Origin: Methylobacterium oxalidis
Lineage (GTDB): Bacteria > Pseudomonadota > Alphaproteobacteria > Rhizobiales > Beijerinckiaceae
Direction: 5' to 3'
Assembly: GCF_007992195.1 (NCBI RefSeq)
Contig: NZ_BJZU01000011.1
Location: forward strand, 1 to 43,278
DNA: 43,278 bases
Shown here: piece after piece, positions 1 through 8,040 of the stretch
Layout: each line of letters starts with the position of its first letter
How positions within the stretch are numbered: position 1 is the first letter of the stretch
Program-made: the position numbers and the translations under genes
The notes under the pieces: model-generated
What the model was told of the DNA's origin: nothing
The model's input: the letters and a program-made list of their open reading frames with translations, nothing else
Databases searched by the model: none

Positions 1-1
1 G

Positions 2-26
2 TCCCTCTCCCGAACGGGAGAGGGGA
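2..26. repeat. Palindromic hairpin element
   Basis: A nine-base-pair perfect stem, CCCTCTCCC (3-11) with GGGAGAGGG (16-24), closes on a GAAC loop. There is no T-run on either side, so it is not a classic intrinsic terminator. It lies just downstream of the gshB stop codon. Short palindromes of this kind are common between genes in high-GC Rhizobiales. The left arm plus loop recurs at about 17912-17924, inside the end of tyrC. I infer a dispersed REP-like element. Confidence 0.5.
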
Positions 27-61
27 CCCGCGCCCGGCCCGTGAATGTCGCGCCGTGCCCC

Positions 62-98
62 GAGAGCCAGGCGGAGTTCGGAGAGCCAGGCGGAGCTC
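62..98. repeat. Tandem 18-19 bp duplication at the gshB 3' end
   Basis: Two adjacent copies of a unit reading GAGAGCCAGGCGGAG followed by TTC or CTC lie head to tail. The second copy overlaps the gshB stop codon (97-99) and the first lies just beyond it. This looks like a small local duplication; no function is evident. Confidence 0.6.
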
Positions 99-1047
99 AG
101 GTCGAGCGCCCGAGGCGCGCCTCGATCGCGTCCCAGACCGCGACCGCGAGGTCGGGCCCGCCGAGCCGCCGGATCGCCCGCAGGCCGGTGGGCGAGGTCA
201 CGTTGATCTCGGTCAGGTGCCCGTCGATCACGTCGATGCCGACGAGGATCAGGCCGCGCCGCCGGAGCTCCGGGCCGATCGTCGCGCAGATCTCGCGCTC
301 CCGCTCGGTCAGGTCGGAGGCCGCCGCCGCCCCGCCCCGCACCATGTTGGAGCGGATGTCGTTCAGCGCCGGCACCCGGTTGATCGCGCCCATCGGCTCG
401 CCGTCGACGAGGATGATGCGCTTGTCGCCCTCGGTGATCTTCTCCAGGAAGCGCTGCACCACCCACTGCTCGCGGAAGGTCGCGGCGAAGAGGTCGTACA
501 TCGAGCCGAAGTTCGGGTCGGTCTCCGAGACCCGGAACACCGCCGCGCCCCCGTGCCCGTGCAGGGGCTTCATGGCGACGGTGCCGTGCTCGCGCCGGAA
601 CGCCTCGATCTCCGCCTTGTCGCGGGTGATCAGGGTCGGCGGCATCAGTTCGGGGAAGTCGAGGACGAACAGCTTCTCGGGGGCGTTGCGCACCTCGGCC
701 GGGTTGTTGACCACGAGGGTGCGCGGGTTCAGCCGCTCCAGGATGTGGGTGGCCGTGATGTAGGCCATGTCGAAGGGCGGGTCCTGGCGCATCAGCACCA
801 CGTCGGCCTCGGCGAGGTCGATCCGCTCGATGTCCCCGAGGCTCGCGTGCGCGCCCTCAACGTCGCGCACGGTGAGCGGCTCGACCCGCGCCGTCACGAG
901 GCGGCCCTGCAGGGAGAGCCGGTCCGGCGTGTAGTAGAGGAGCCTGTGCCCGCGCGCCTGGGCCTCCAGGAGCAGCGCGAAGGTGGTGTCCCCGGCGATG
1001 CGGATCGCCTGGATCGGGTCCATCTGGACCGCCACGGTGAGGGCCAT
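97..1047 (-). CDS. gshB: Glutathione synthetase
   Basis: Joins gamma-glutamylcysteine and glycine using ATP in the cytosol, the second step of glutathione synthesis. The product is 316 residues, the usual length for bacterial GshB. It has the N-terminal preATP-grasp region (start [12 protein letters not shown], with RQDPPFD at 87-93) and the ATP-grasp glycine-rich loop MKPLHGHGG at about 159-167. The metal/ATP-binding segment EINVTSPTG at about 280-288 is typical of GshB. The gene is single, with a short hairpin and a tandem duplication downstream. Upstream, a minus-strand Cys-rich protein gene ends 76 bases away, so the two could share a transcript. The family assignment is firm. Confidence 0.97.
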   Translation of the reverse strand: MALTVAVQMDPIQAIRIAGDTTFALLLEAQARGHRLLYYTPDRLSLQGRLVTARVEPLTVRDVEGAHASLGDIERIDLAEADVVLMRQDPPFDMAYITATHILERLNPRTLVVNNPAEVRNAPEKLFVLDFPELMPPTLITRDKAEIEAFRREHGTVAMKPLHGHGGAAVFRVSETDPNFGSMYDLFAATFREQWVVQRFLEKITEGDKRIILVDGEPMGAINRVPALNDIRSNMVRGGAAAASDLTEREREICATIGPELRRRGLILVGIDVIDGHLTEINVTSPTGLRAIRRLGGPDLAVAVWDAIEARLGRST

Positions 1048-1123
1048 GTTCGTCGTCGATGCTCCGCGGTGCCGGGCTCACGGGGGACCGCCCCCTCCAC
1101 GTCCCCCGGGACGCGGGGATATG

Positions 1124-1435
1124 TCAGTTCTCGGGCATCGATTTGCTACCCGTGCGCCGGTCGTAATCGCCGATGGCGGCGCGGCACTCGGGGGAGAGGC
1201 GCTTGCGGTTGCGCGTCATGCAGCGCTCGGCGTCGTCGCTGTTCGGGTCGACGCCCGCGCAGAGGCGGAAGTAGTCGTTGGCGCAGCCGAGCTGCAGGCC
1301 CTGGTCCTCGCGCTGCGCCTGGGCGGGGCCGGCCGCCAGCATCGCGAGGACGAGCGGGGCGACCCAGAGGGCGGCCGAACGGCCCGCGGAGAGGCGGTCT
1401 CGGACGGGGGTCCGGGAGTGCATCAGTCGTGGCAT
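1124..1435 (-). CDS. Small secreted cysteine-rich repeat protein
   Basis: Encodes about 103 residues. An N-terminal signal peptide has a hydrophobic core (ALWVAPLVLAMLAAG) and a likely cleavage after AQA. The mature part carries a GC-x8-C ... C-x10-C arrangement around FRLCAGV, ERCMTRNRKRLSPEC, resembling the repeat of secreted 'cysteine rich repeat' proteins (PF00839-like). Four cysteines could form two disulfides in the periplasm. The start chosen is the ATG at 1435; an ATG four codons upstream (1447) and one four codons downstream (1423) are alternatives. It lies downstream of the candidate sRNA on the same strand, whose terminator should separate the two. Biochemical function is unknown. 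Confidence 0.7.
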   Translation of the reverse strand: MPRLMHSRTPVRDRLSAGRSAALWVAPLVLAMLAAGPAQAQREDQGLQLGCANDYFRLCAGVDPNSDDAERCMTRNRKRLSPECRAAIGDYDRRTGSKSMPEN

Positions 1436-1549
1436 GTCCAGTCGCATCCAGCGGTGTCCTTCGCTGTGGATAGAGGGGACGGCATATCGGGCAATCCGTC
1501 GGCTAGGCAAGCCGCAGCCCGAGGCCGCGGTTCCGTGCGGCCGCACCTG

Positions 1550-1585
1550 AAACAAAAAGGCCTCGCTCGATGCGCGAGCGAGGCC
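1550..1585 (-). terminator. Intrinsic terminator (minus strand)
   Basis: A perfect 11-bp stem, GGCCTCGCTCG (1559-1569) with CGAGCGAGGCC (1575-1585), has a five-base loop and is followed on the minus strand by TTTTTGTTT. No protein gene on the minus strand lies immediately upstream, so it most likely ends the small RNA above. It is the best intrinsic terminator in the window. Confidence 0.85.
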
Positions 1586-1627
1586 GAGTACAAGGGAGGA
1601 AACGCCCGCCATGGGCGATGAGGAGCG
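1551..1627 (-). ncRNA. Candidate alpha-r8 / MmgR-like small RNA
   Basis: On the minus strand the 10-mer TTTCCTCCCT (plus-strand 1593-1602) sits between an upstream small hairpin (CGCCC/GGGCG, 1603-1617) and a strong GC-rich hairpin (1559-1585) followed by TTTTTGTTT. As I recall, an exact UUUCCUCCCU core between two stem-loops is the hallmark of the alpha-r8 family, of which Sinorhizobium MmgR (about 77 nt, linked to polyhydroxybutyrate and nutrient control) is the best-known member. The C/U-rich core can pair with Shine-Dalgarno sequences of target mRNAs. The 3' end is fixed by the T-run; the 5' end is set only by analogy to family length. No clear promoter was recognised. Confidence 0.6.
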
Positions 1628-1811
1628 ATGCAAGTCACGAGCCACACCGCCCCGGCCCTCCGGTCGGGCGGCGCCGGGCGCGGGTGAAACGGACCGTTAA
1701 CCATGCCGTGCTGATCTGTCCCCGCGCGGCCGAGCCCCGTCCGGATCCAGCGGAACGGGCACGCGGTCGAGGAGGCCGCGAGGTTTTGGGACACCCGTCA
1801 GGAATCGAGCC

Positions 1812-2003
1812 ATGAAGCCCGACACCACGCAGACCGCGCCGAGCGTCGGCAACATCCTGGCCTTCCCGCCCGCCGGCGCGCGGCGGGCCCGCCGGGAGAC
1901 GGCCGGCGAGGCGCGGGGCGAGATCCTGCTCTTCCTCGGCGTGCGCTACGAGCGCCTGCCCGAGCCCGAGGCGGTCCCGGCCCCGCGCCGCCGCCGCTCC
2001 TGA
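1812..2003 (+). CDS. Small conserved-looking hypothetical protein
   Basis: Encodes 63 residues beginning MKPDTTQTAPSVGNILAFPP. The C-terminal part has a compact core (EILLFLGVRYERL) followed by a Pro/Arg-rich tail ending RRRRS. There is no signal peptide or membrane helix. A weak purine-rich stretch precedes the ATG. The codon pattern (G/C third positions) fits a real gene. The core looks like a short, independently conserved motif of alphaproteobacterial small proteins, but I do not recognise a named family. Function unknown. Confidence 0.6.
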   Translation: MKPDTTQTAPSVGNILAFPPAGARRARRETAGEARGEILLFLGVRYERLPEPEAVPAPRRRRS

Positions 2004-2105
2004 GGCCGCAGCCTCCCGTTTTCCCCGAGCGCCGGGATGCCGGCCCGCCCGGATGCCGAGAGCCGTTGCCGGATGCGAAAAGTCCCGAGATCCGCGCCCG
2101 CGCCG

Positions 2106-2927
2106 ATGCGGGAACGCCCGCTGCCGGCCCCCGCCCGCCCCCGCCCGCTCGCGCTGCTGGCCTGCCTCGCGCTGCCGGCCTCCCTCGCGCTGCTGGGCGC
2201 CTGCGCGCAGGAGGGCGATTTCGGGCGGCCCAGGGCCGGTGCCTGGAACAGCCTCGTCGACGCGACCGGCACGCTGGCCGCCCGCGAGCGCGGCGAGCCG
2301 GCCTCCGCCTACCCCCTCACCGACGAGGAGCGCACCCTGCGCGACCGGGCCTGGCGCTTCCTGATGCCGGCGGCGGGCCGCGACGCCTTCCTCGACGCGC
2401 TCGCCAACCTCACCCGGGCCCGCGTGCTGCCGCCCGCCTGGCGCCCGGTGGACGTCGCGGCCTACCACGACACCCTCATCGCCGAGCCGTTCCGCTCGCC
2501 GGTCTCGCGCTACCGCCGCCTGTCCGAGGACGCGACGGCCGACGCGCGCCTGATCCCGCCCTTCGCGGCGGTGGCCGCCCGCGTCAACGACGCCGACGCC
2601 CTGCGCCTGCGCAGCCTGCCCTTCGTGAAGGTGCTCGACGACGCGGACGTGCGCCACGCCGCGATGCGGGTGGCCGAGAACCGCTGCCTGATCGCCTGGG
2701 TCCGCCTGGAGGCGGGGGCGCGCGCCGCGGGCTACCGCTACGCCCTGGAGCACCTGCTGATCGAGGTGCCCGGCCCCGAGGCGCTGCCCGTCGAGCGGAC
2801 GCTCGCCGCCCTCGACGGGCGCCGCGCCCTCCTCGACCCGCTCCTGCCGCCCGACGCGGCCCTGCGCTGCGGGCTCGCCGGGCCGGAGGGGCCGGTGGCC
2901 GCGCTTCCCATCGTGACCAAGGACTGA
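2106..2927 (+). CDS. Predicted lipoprotein of unknown function
   Basis: Encodes about 273 residues from the ATG at 2106. Upstream in-frame ATGs at 2073 and 2037 would give a longer leader, and none has a strong ribosome site. The N-terminus is Pro/Arg-rich, then hydrophobic (LALLACLALPASLALLGAC), ending in a lipobox LLGAC whose cysteine would be lipidated. The choice of 2106 puts that Cys at residue 33. The mature domain is mostly helical by eye, with conserved-looking stretches ERTLRDRAWRFL and YRRLSEDATAD and one further Cys pair (ENRCLIAW, ALRCGLAG). It is presumably exported and membrane-anchored on the periplasmic side. No catalytic motif recognised. Confidence 0.7.
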   Translation: MRERPLPAPARPRPLALLACLALPASLALLGACAQEGDFGRPRAGAWNSLVDATGTLAARERGEPASAYPLTDEERTLRDRAWRFLMPAAGRDAFLDALANLTRARVLPPAWRPVDVAAYHDTLIAEPFRSPVSRYRRLSEDATADARLIPPFAAVAARVNDADALRLRSLPFVKVLDDADVRHAAMRVAENRCLIAWVRLEAGARAAGYRYALEHLLIEVPGPEALPVERTLAALDGRRALLDPLLPPDAALRCGLAGPEGPVAALPIVTKD

Positions 2928-2983
2928 CGGCAGGACCGTCCCTGCGGGGGCGGGCCGGCGTCCGGCCGGCCTACTTGCCCGGC

Positions 2984-3571
2984 CTACTTGCCCGGCTCCT
3001 CGCTCGGGCTGTCGATCGTGCAGGAGACGGCCTGGACCGCCTCGTTCGCCGCCGCCCGCTGGCTCGGGAGCGCCGCGATCACCCGCACCGTGACGAAGCC
3101 CTGGCGCTCGGGCGCCACGATGCGCACATCGCGGCTCGGCTCGTTCTCGTCCTCGTTGGCGAGCGCCTCGTCGTACTGGGTGCGGGTCAGGATCACGAGG
3201 TCGAGGGCGCCGCGCACGGCTGCCTGGTCGGTCACCGCGTAGAAGGCGCCCCGGCGCCCGTGCGCGGCGAGCGAGAGCATCTGCGCGCCGGTGCGGGCCG
3301 AGACGCGCATCGGCCCGTCGTCGAGGTCGTAGGCGCAGACGCCGAGCGCCACGGCGGGGTCGGGGGTCGGCAGCCACGCCTCGGCCGGCGCCGGCTCGTC
3401 GGCCGTCGAGAGCGTGTAGAGGCGCTGCGGGTGGTCGAGGGTCTCGCTGCCGCGGGCCCGCGAGAGCGCGTCCGCCTCCGACAGGAGCGGGATCGCCAGC
3501 ACCGTGACGATGTGGACGAGGCCGGCGAGCACGAGGCCGCACAAGGTCGCGTAGAGGAAGCGGAGTCTCAT
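2984..3571 (-). CDS. DUF1254-type membrane-anchored protein
   Basis: Encodes 195 residues beginning MRLRFLYATLCGLVLAGLVH. The first 30 residues form one membrane helix, leaving the rest in the periplasm. The body (PDPAVALGVCAYDLDDGPMRV ... FYAVTDQAAVRGALDLVILT) resembles the DUF1254 domain as found in short Rhizobiales proteins. The ATG overlaps the stop of the upstream DUF1214 gene by four bases (ATGA), so the two are translationally coupled. In larger proteins DUF1254 and DUF1214 occur in one chain; here they are split and in reversed order behind PBP1A. Biochemical role unknown; an envelope role is inferred from context. Confidence 0.8.
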   Translation of the reverse strand: MRLRFLYATLCGLVLAGLVHIVTVLAIPLLSEADALSRARGSETLDHPQRLYTLSTADEPAPAEAWLPTPDPAVALGVCAYDLDDGPMRVSARTGAQMLSLAAHGRRGAFYAVTDQAAVRGALDLVILTRTQYDEALANEDENEPSRDVRIVAPERQGFVTVRVIAALPSQRAAANEAVQAVSCTIDSPSEEPGK

Positions 3572-4272
3572 GCGCCGCAGCCCAGGCGGGTGATGGCGGG
3601 AAGCGTCTCGGGGTCGAGCGAGCCGGTGCCGGCGGCCACCGGCGTGTCGTAGAGGCGCAGCGCCAGACGGAGCGCCCCCGAACGGCCCGGGCTCGGCAGC
3701 CAGTTGCCGGCCTGCGCCTCGGGCGCGAGCAGGATCGCGAAGCGGCCGTCGCGCTCGCGCAGGATCTCGGTCGAGGTGAAGCCGCTGCGCAGGCTCGGCC
3801 GGGCAGGGTCGGGCGCGCCGCGGCCGGTGACCGTCAGCGTCCAGGCCCGGGCCGGCGGGGTGTGGCCGGCGATGCTGTAGCGGCAGCCGGCCTCGAGGCC
3901 GCGCCCGGTGTCGTCGGTCGTCGCGGAGAGCAACAGCCCCTCGCCGACCGCCAGCGGGATCTCGCCCCGGCGGGCGTTGACGGCGCGGGCGTAGGGGTCG
4001 GCGTTGGAGGCGCCGGCCCGCGGCCAAGCCGTCCACGGCCCCACCGTGACGCCGCCGAACGGGTAGCGGCCCCGCGTCGCCCAGTCGGCGCTGACGAGGC
4101 CGAGGCCGGCCCCGAGCCCGAGGGCGTAGACCACGAGGCCGACCCGCGAGGTCTTGCGCAGGAAGGCGCGCACGCGCCTCGCCAGCCCGGCGGCCGGGAC
4201 CGGCATCCGGGTCCCCGTCCGGGGCGGGCGCGCGGGCGCCCGAATCGCGTCTGTCTCCGCCACGCTCGTCAC
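3568..4272 (-). CDS. DUF1214-type membrane-anchored protein
   Basis: Encodes 234 residues. An Arg-rich cytosolic lead (to about 40) is followed by one membrane helix (VGLVVYALGLGAGLGLVSADW), then a periplasmic domain starting YPFGGVTVGPWTAWP. The repeated short beta-like segments (CRYSIAGHTPPARAWTLTVT, NWLPSPG, LALRLYDTPV) are characteristic of DUF1214. It starts 10 bases after the PBP1A stop and overlaps the DUF1254 gene by 4 bases, making a three-gene operon. An internal ATG (MPVPAAG) would shorten the cytosolic tail by about 22 residues. Function unknown; the co-transcription with PBP1A suggests cell-envelope work. Confidence 0.8.
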   Translation of the reverse strand: MTSVAETDAIRAPARPPRTGTRMPVPAAGLARRVRAFLRKTSRVGLVVYALGLGAGLGLVSADWATRGRYPFGGVTVGPWTAWPRAGASNADPYARAVNARRGEIPLAVGEGLLLSATTDDTGRGLEAGCRYSIAGHTPPARAWTLTVTGRGAPDPARPSLRSGFTSTEILRERDGRFAILLAPEAQAGNWLPSPGRSGALRLALRLYDTPVAAGTGSLDPETLPAITRLGCGA

Positions 4273-4282
4273 CGTCGGTTCC

Positions 4283-6568
4283 TCAGCGGGTCTCGACGCG
4301 GCCGCCGGCGGGGCGGCTGCCCTCGGCGAGGCTGCCCGAGGCGGCCGGCTCCGCCGCCGCGGCGGGCCGGAAGCCGGTCTTCGGCTGGCCGGGGCCCGCC
4401 ACCGCGGGCTCGACCGAGCGGAACAGGCCGTTGAGGCCGCCGATCACCTCGAAGGAGCGGCGCGAGAGCTTGCCCGCCGCCGTGGCCCCGCCGCCCGCGG
4501 GAGCGGCCGGGCCGCTCGTCGCCTGGGCGGCCGGGCGGCCGCCGTCCTTGAGGCCGGGCATCACCCTCAGCTCGATGCCCTGGTGGGCGCTCTCCATCAC
4601 GTCGTGCCAGAGCATGGCGGGCAGCGAGCCGCCGGTCATCTTGTTGGAGGGGCTGTGGTCGTCGTTGCCGACCCAGACCGCCCCGACGTAGTTGCCCGTG
4701 TAGCCGACGAACCACGCGTCGCGGTAGGCGTTGGTGGTGCCGGTCTTGCCCGCCACCTTGACGCCCTCGATCTGGGCGCGCCGGGCCGTGCCCTCCTCCA
4801 CCACCTTGTTGAGCATGAAGTTCATGTCGGCCACGACCTGGGTCGAGAGCACCTGCTCGGGCTTCTCGTCGTCGTGGCGGTAGATCACCTCGCCGGCGGA
4901 GTTCCGCACCTCCACGGCCGCGTAGGGCTTGGCCCGCCGCCCGCCGTTGGCGAACACCGCGTAGGCCGCCGCCTGGTCGATCACGGTGACCTCGGCCGAG
5001 CCGATCGGCAGGGAGACCGAGTCGGTGAGCGGCGTGGTGATGCCCATCCGGTGCGCCGTCTCGATGATCTTGGCGCGGCCCGCCTTCGCCGCCCGGGCCT
5101 CGTGGGTGATGCCCGTCGCCTTGCCGAGCGCGATCGAGATCTGGATCGGGATCGTGTTGATCGACTTCGTCACCGCGACCGTCAGGTTCGTGGCGCCCGC
5201 GAAGGAGCGCCCGTAATTCTGCGGGCACCAGTTGCCGATGCAGACGGCGCGGTCCACCACCTTGGTCTCCGGCCGGTACTGGCCCGAGGCGAGCGCCGCC
5301 GCGTAGACGTAGGGCTTGAACGAGGAGCCGGGCTGGCGCAGCGCGTCGGTGGCGCGGTTGAACTGGCTCTCGCCGTAATCGGCACCGCCCACCATGGCGC
5401 GCAGCGCCCCGTCGGGATCGAGGATCACCATGGCGGTCTCGTCGACCTCGTACTGGTCGCCGTACTGGCGCAGCACGTTCTCGACCACCTGGTCGGCCCG
5501 CTTCTGGATGCCGATGTCGAGGGGCGTCTTCACGGTCAGAACGCGGTCGTTGCGCAGGCGGCCCGCATCCGCCAGGCCCTTGATCTCGTTGAAGGCCCAG
5601 TCGAGGTAGTAGTCGGCGGTGATGTCGCGCTGGCGCGTCACCGGGGTGGCGGGGTTGCGAAGCGCCGTCTGGATCTGCCCCTCCGTGACGAAGCCCGCCT
5701 CCACCATGTTGTGCAGCACGTCCGCCGCGCGGGCGCGGGCGGCCGGCAGGTTGACGTGGGGCGCGTACTTCGTCGGCGCCTTGAACAGGCCCGCCAGCAT
5801 GGCCGCCTCGGCGAGGCTGATGTCCTTCAGCGGCTTGCCGAAATAGTAGTCGGCCGCGGCCACCGCGCCGAACGTGCCGCCGCCCATGTAGGCGCGGTCG
5901 AGATAGAGCTTCAGGATCTCGTTCTTGGTGAGGTGGCTCTCGAGCCACAGGGCCAGGAACGCCTCGTTGACCTTGCGCTCGATCGAGCGCTCGTTCGTCA
6001 GGAACAGGTTCTTGGCGAGCTGCTGCGTGATGGAGGAGCCGCCCTGCGTGCCGCCGCCGCCGCGCGAGTTGTTGACCAGTGCGCGGGCCGTGCCGATCGG
6101 GTCGATGCCCCAGTGCTCGTAGAAGCGCCGGTCCTCCGTCGAGACCAGCGCCTTGATCATGATGTCGGGGAAGTCGTCGAGCTTGAGCGAATCGTCGTGC
6201 TTGATGCCGCGGCGCCCGACCTCGGTGCCGTAGCGGTCGAGGAAGGTGACCGCGAGGTCCTGGGCCTTCAGCCAGTTGTCGCTCGTCAGGTTGAAGGCGG
6301 GCTGGGCGAGCGCCAGCATCAGCACCGCGCCGGCGGTGCCGATCGTGACGCCCTCGCTCGTGAGGTCGAGCGCGACGCGCTTCCAGCCGCGCACCGAGAA
6401 CACGCTCATGCGCTCCTGGAAGCGCTCGTAGGCCTCGCCCGTGGAGCGGCCGCTGTCGTAGAGGCCCGCGTTGACCCAGGCGTCGAAGGCGAGGGCCGCG
6501 TGCTTCACGCGCGTCAGGAGCGTCTTGGCATTCGGCAGGCGCACGGCGTGGTCCGGTTCCTCGGGCAC
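4283..6568 (-). CDS. mrcA: Penicillin-binding protein 1A (bifunctional)
   Basis: Class A PBP that polymerises lipid II and cross-links peptidoglycan in the periplasm. The 761-residue product has a cytosolic N-tail, a membrane helix at about 72-90, and a GT51 glycosyltransferase domain. That domain carries the catalytic Glu145 in STEDRRFYEHWG, GGSSITQQLAKN at about 176-187, and LFKAPTKYAP at 261-270. The transpeptidase domain has SSFK (nucleophile Ser405, Lys408), SIN at 459-461 and KTGTT at 598-602. A low-complexity Ala/Pro/Gly tail follows. It heads an operon with two DUF1214/DUF1254 proteins. The N-terminal cytosolic extension of about 70 residues is longer than in enterobacterial PBP1A; similar ones occur in Rhizobiales. 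Confidence 0.95.
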   Translation of the reverse strand: MPEEPDHAVRLPNAKTLLTRVKHAALAFDAWVNAGLYDSGRSTGEAYERFQERMSVFSVRGWKRVALDLTSEGVTIGTAGAVLMLALAQPAFNLTSDNWLKAQDLAVTFLDRYGTEVGRRGIKHDDSLKLDDFPDIMIKALVSTEDRRFYEHWGIDPIGTARALVNNSRGGGGTQGGSSITQQLAKNLFLTNERSIERKVNEAFLALWLESHLTKNEILKLYLDRAYMGGGTFGAVAAADYYFGKPLKDISLAEAAMLAGLFKAPTKYAPHVNLPAARARAADVLHNMVEAGFVTEGQIQTALRNPATPVTRQRDITADYYLDWAFNEIKGLADAGRLRNDRVLTVKTPLDIGIQKRADQVVENVLRQYGDQYEVDETAMVILDPDGALRAMVGGADYGESQFNRATDALRQPGSSFKPYVYAAALASGQYRPETKVVDRAVCIGNWCPQNYGRSFAGATNLTVAVTKSINTIPIQISIALGKATGITHEARAAKAGRAKIIETAHRMGITTPLTDSVSLPIGSAEVTVIDQAAAYAVFANGGRRAKPYAAVEVRNSAGEVIYRHDDEKPEQVLSTQVVADMNFMLNKVVEEGTARRAQIEGVKVAGKTGTTNAYRDAWFVGYTGNYVGAVWVGNDDHSPSNKMTGGSLPAMLWHDVMESAHQGIELRVMPGLKDGGRPAAQATSGPAAPAGGGATAAGKLSRRSFEVIGGLNGLFRSVEPAVAGPGQPKTGFRPAAAAEPAASGSLAEGSRPAGGRVETR

Positions 6569-6854
6569 CGCAGCGCCCTACTCTCTCTACCAAGCCCCGC
6601 GCCCGTCCGCGAGGCTTCAGGGCGCGTGTCGGTTGATATCCGCAGGCCCTCAACGCGCGGAGCGGCCGGACCGCCGCACGCGGCGCTCCTGAAGGGTCGC
6701 GTTAACCTTGATGCCGGATTGGGGCGCCGCGGTGGCAGCCGGCGCCGCGCCTTCCGGCCTCGCTTGCTCCGGCCGGAGGCTTGCGGCAGAGGAGCCCGAG
6801 GGGCCGGCCCGCGCGGTGCGGGCGGTCCTCCAGACCGACACGAGGACGAACCCG

Positions 6855-7367
6855 ATGGGGGAGAGCCGGGCCCCGCGCCGCGTCCGCGCGGACGCCGCAG
6901 AGCCGTTCTGGCGCAGGAAGTCCCTCGACGCGATGACGCAGGCCGAGTGGGAGAGCCTGTGCGACGGCTGCGGGCGCTGCTGCCTGATCAAGCTGGAGGA
7001 CGAGGACACCGGCGTCGTGCACCACACCGACATCGGCTGCACCCTCCTCGACGGGATCGGCTGCCGCTGCCGCGACTACGCGCGGCGCCAGAAGCGGGTG
7101 CCGGACTGCGTGCGCCTGACGCCGGAGGCGGTGCGCACGATCCCCTGGCTGCCGCCGACCTGCGCCTACCGCCTCGTGCGCGACGGGCTCGACCTCTACG
7201 ACTGGCATCCCCTCGTCTCGGGCCGGGCCGCGAGCGTCCACGAGGCCGGCATCTCGGTGCGCGGGAGGCTCTCCGGCAACGAGGAGGAGTTCAGCGAGGA
7301 GGAGTTCCCGGAGCGGATCGTCGCCTGGCCCGGGCTGCGGCCGGGCGAGGAGGAGGAGACGGAGTGA
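6855..7367 (+). CDS. YcgN / UPF0260 cysteine-cluster protein
   Basis: Encodes 170 residues from the ATG at 6855, chosen because GAGGA sits eight bases upstream and the family normally begins close to [26 protein letters not shown]. The protein carries a cluster of cysteines, CDGCGRCC, then [22 protein letters not shown] and PTCAYRLV. This matches UPF0260 (YcgN) and the broader YkgJ family of putative zinc or iron-sulfur binding proteins. A highly acidic C-tail ([11 protein letters not shown]) is normal for the family. No reaction is established. It is transcribed divergently from PBP1A across a 286-base gap (6569-6854) in which I see no clear regulatory element. Confidence 0.9.
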   Translation: MGESRAPRRVRADAAEPFWRRKSLDAMTQAEWESLCDGCGRCCLIKLEDEDTGVVHHTDIGCTLLDGIGCRCRDYARRQKRVPDCVRLTPEAVRTIPWLPPTCAYRLVRDGLDLYDWHPLVSGRAASVHEAGISVRGRLSGNEEEFSEEEFPERIVAWPGLRPGEEEETE

Positions 7368-7419
7368 GGGCGGGACGACAGCGCGGCCCGAGCGTCAAGT
7401 CGAACTCAAGTCAAGCTCA

Positions 7420-7444
7420 GGAACCTGCCCGGCCGCCCTTCGTT
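7420..7444 (+). promoter_or_regulatory. Sigma-EcfG (general stress) promoter
   Basis: GGAAC at 7420-7424 and CGTT at 7441-7444 are separated by exactly 16 bases. GGAAC-N16/17-CGTT is the consensus for EcfG, the alphaproteobacterial general-stress sigma factor controlled by PhyR-NepR. Transcription would start near 7452, some 60 bases ahead of the YciE-like gene, a typical member of this regulon. The match is perfect in all nine defined bases. Confidence 0.8.
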
Positions 7445-7512
7445 CCTCTGCCAAGTTGGCGGGCACGCTGAGATCAGCTCCCGTCAAGCTCAAGCAATGC
7501 AGGAGACGCGCG

Positions 7513-8016
7513 ATGGGCCTCTTCACGACACCGATCAAGACGATGGATGACCTGTTCACGCATATGCTGCAGGACATCTACTATGCCGAGCAGCAGATCA
7601 CCAAAGCTCTGCCGAAGATGATCGAGAAGGCGGGCGAGCCGCAGCTTAAGCAGGGCTTCGAGAAGCACCTGCGCGAGACCGAGGGGCAGGTGCAGCGCCT
7701 GGAGCAGGTGTTCCAGCAGCTCGGCAAGCCGGCCAAGGGCGTCGAGTGCGCGGCGATCAACGGCATCATCTCCGAGACCAAGGAGATCATGAGCGACGTC
7801 GGCGACCAGCAGGTGCTCGACGCCGCCCTGATCGCCGGCGCGCAGGCGGTGGAGCACTACGAGATCACCCGCTACGGCACCCTCATCGCCTACGCCAAGC
7901 AGCTCGGCCACAACAACGTGGTGAACCTCCTGGAGCAGACGCTCGGCGAGGAGAAGGCGACCGACAAGACCCTGACGGCGCTGGCGGAGGCCAACGTCAA
8001 CCGCAAGGCGGCCTGA
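7513..8016 (+). CDS. YciE-like ferritin-fold stress protein (DUF892)
   Basis: Encodes 167 residues starting MGLFTTPIKTMDDLFTHMLQDIYYAEQQI, from the ATG at 7513 with AGGAG 8 bases upstream. DUF892/YciE proteins form a four-helix ferritin-like bundle. Candidate metal ligands are Glu and His residues in QDIYYAEQQ, KHLRETEGQ, AGAQAVEHYEI and LEQTLGEEKATD. The family is induced by osmotic, desiccation and oxidative stress; its chemistry is not settled. An EcfG promoter 69 bases upstream agrees with a stress role. The convergent DUF1223 gene ends 24 bases downstream. Confidence 0.93.
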   Translation: MGLFTTPIKTMDDLFTHMLQDIYYAEQQITKALPKMIEKAGEPQLKQGFEKHLRETEGQVQRLEQVFQQLGKPAKGVECAAINGIISETKEIMSDVGDQQVLDAALIAGAQAVEHYEITRYGTLIAYAKQLGHNNVVNLLEQTLGEEKATDKTLTALAEANVNRKAA

Positions 8017-8040
8017 GCCGCCCGGACCGGGGCCGCGCGG

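Noticed and set aside
4154..7471. A 1105-codon plus-strand frame across the PBP1A region
   Set aside because: It is a shadow of PBP1A and the YcgN-type gene with no domain similarity.
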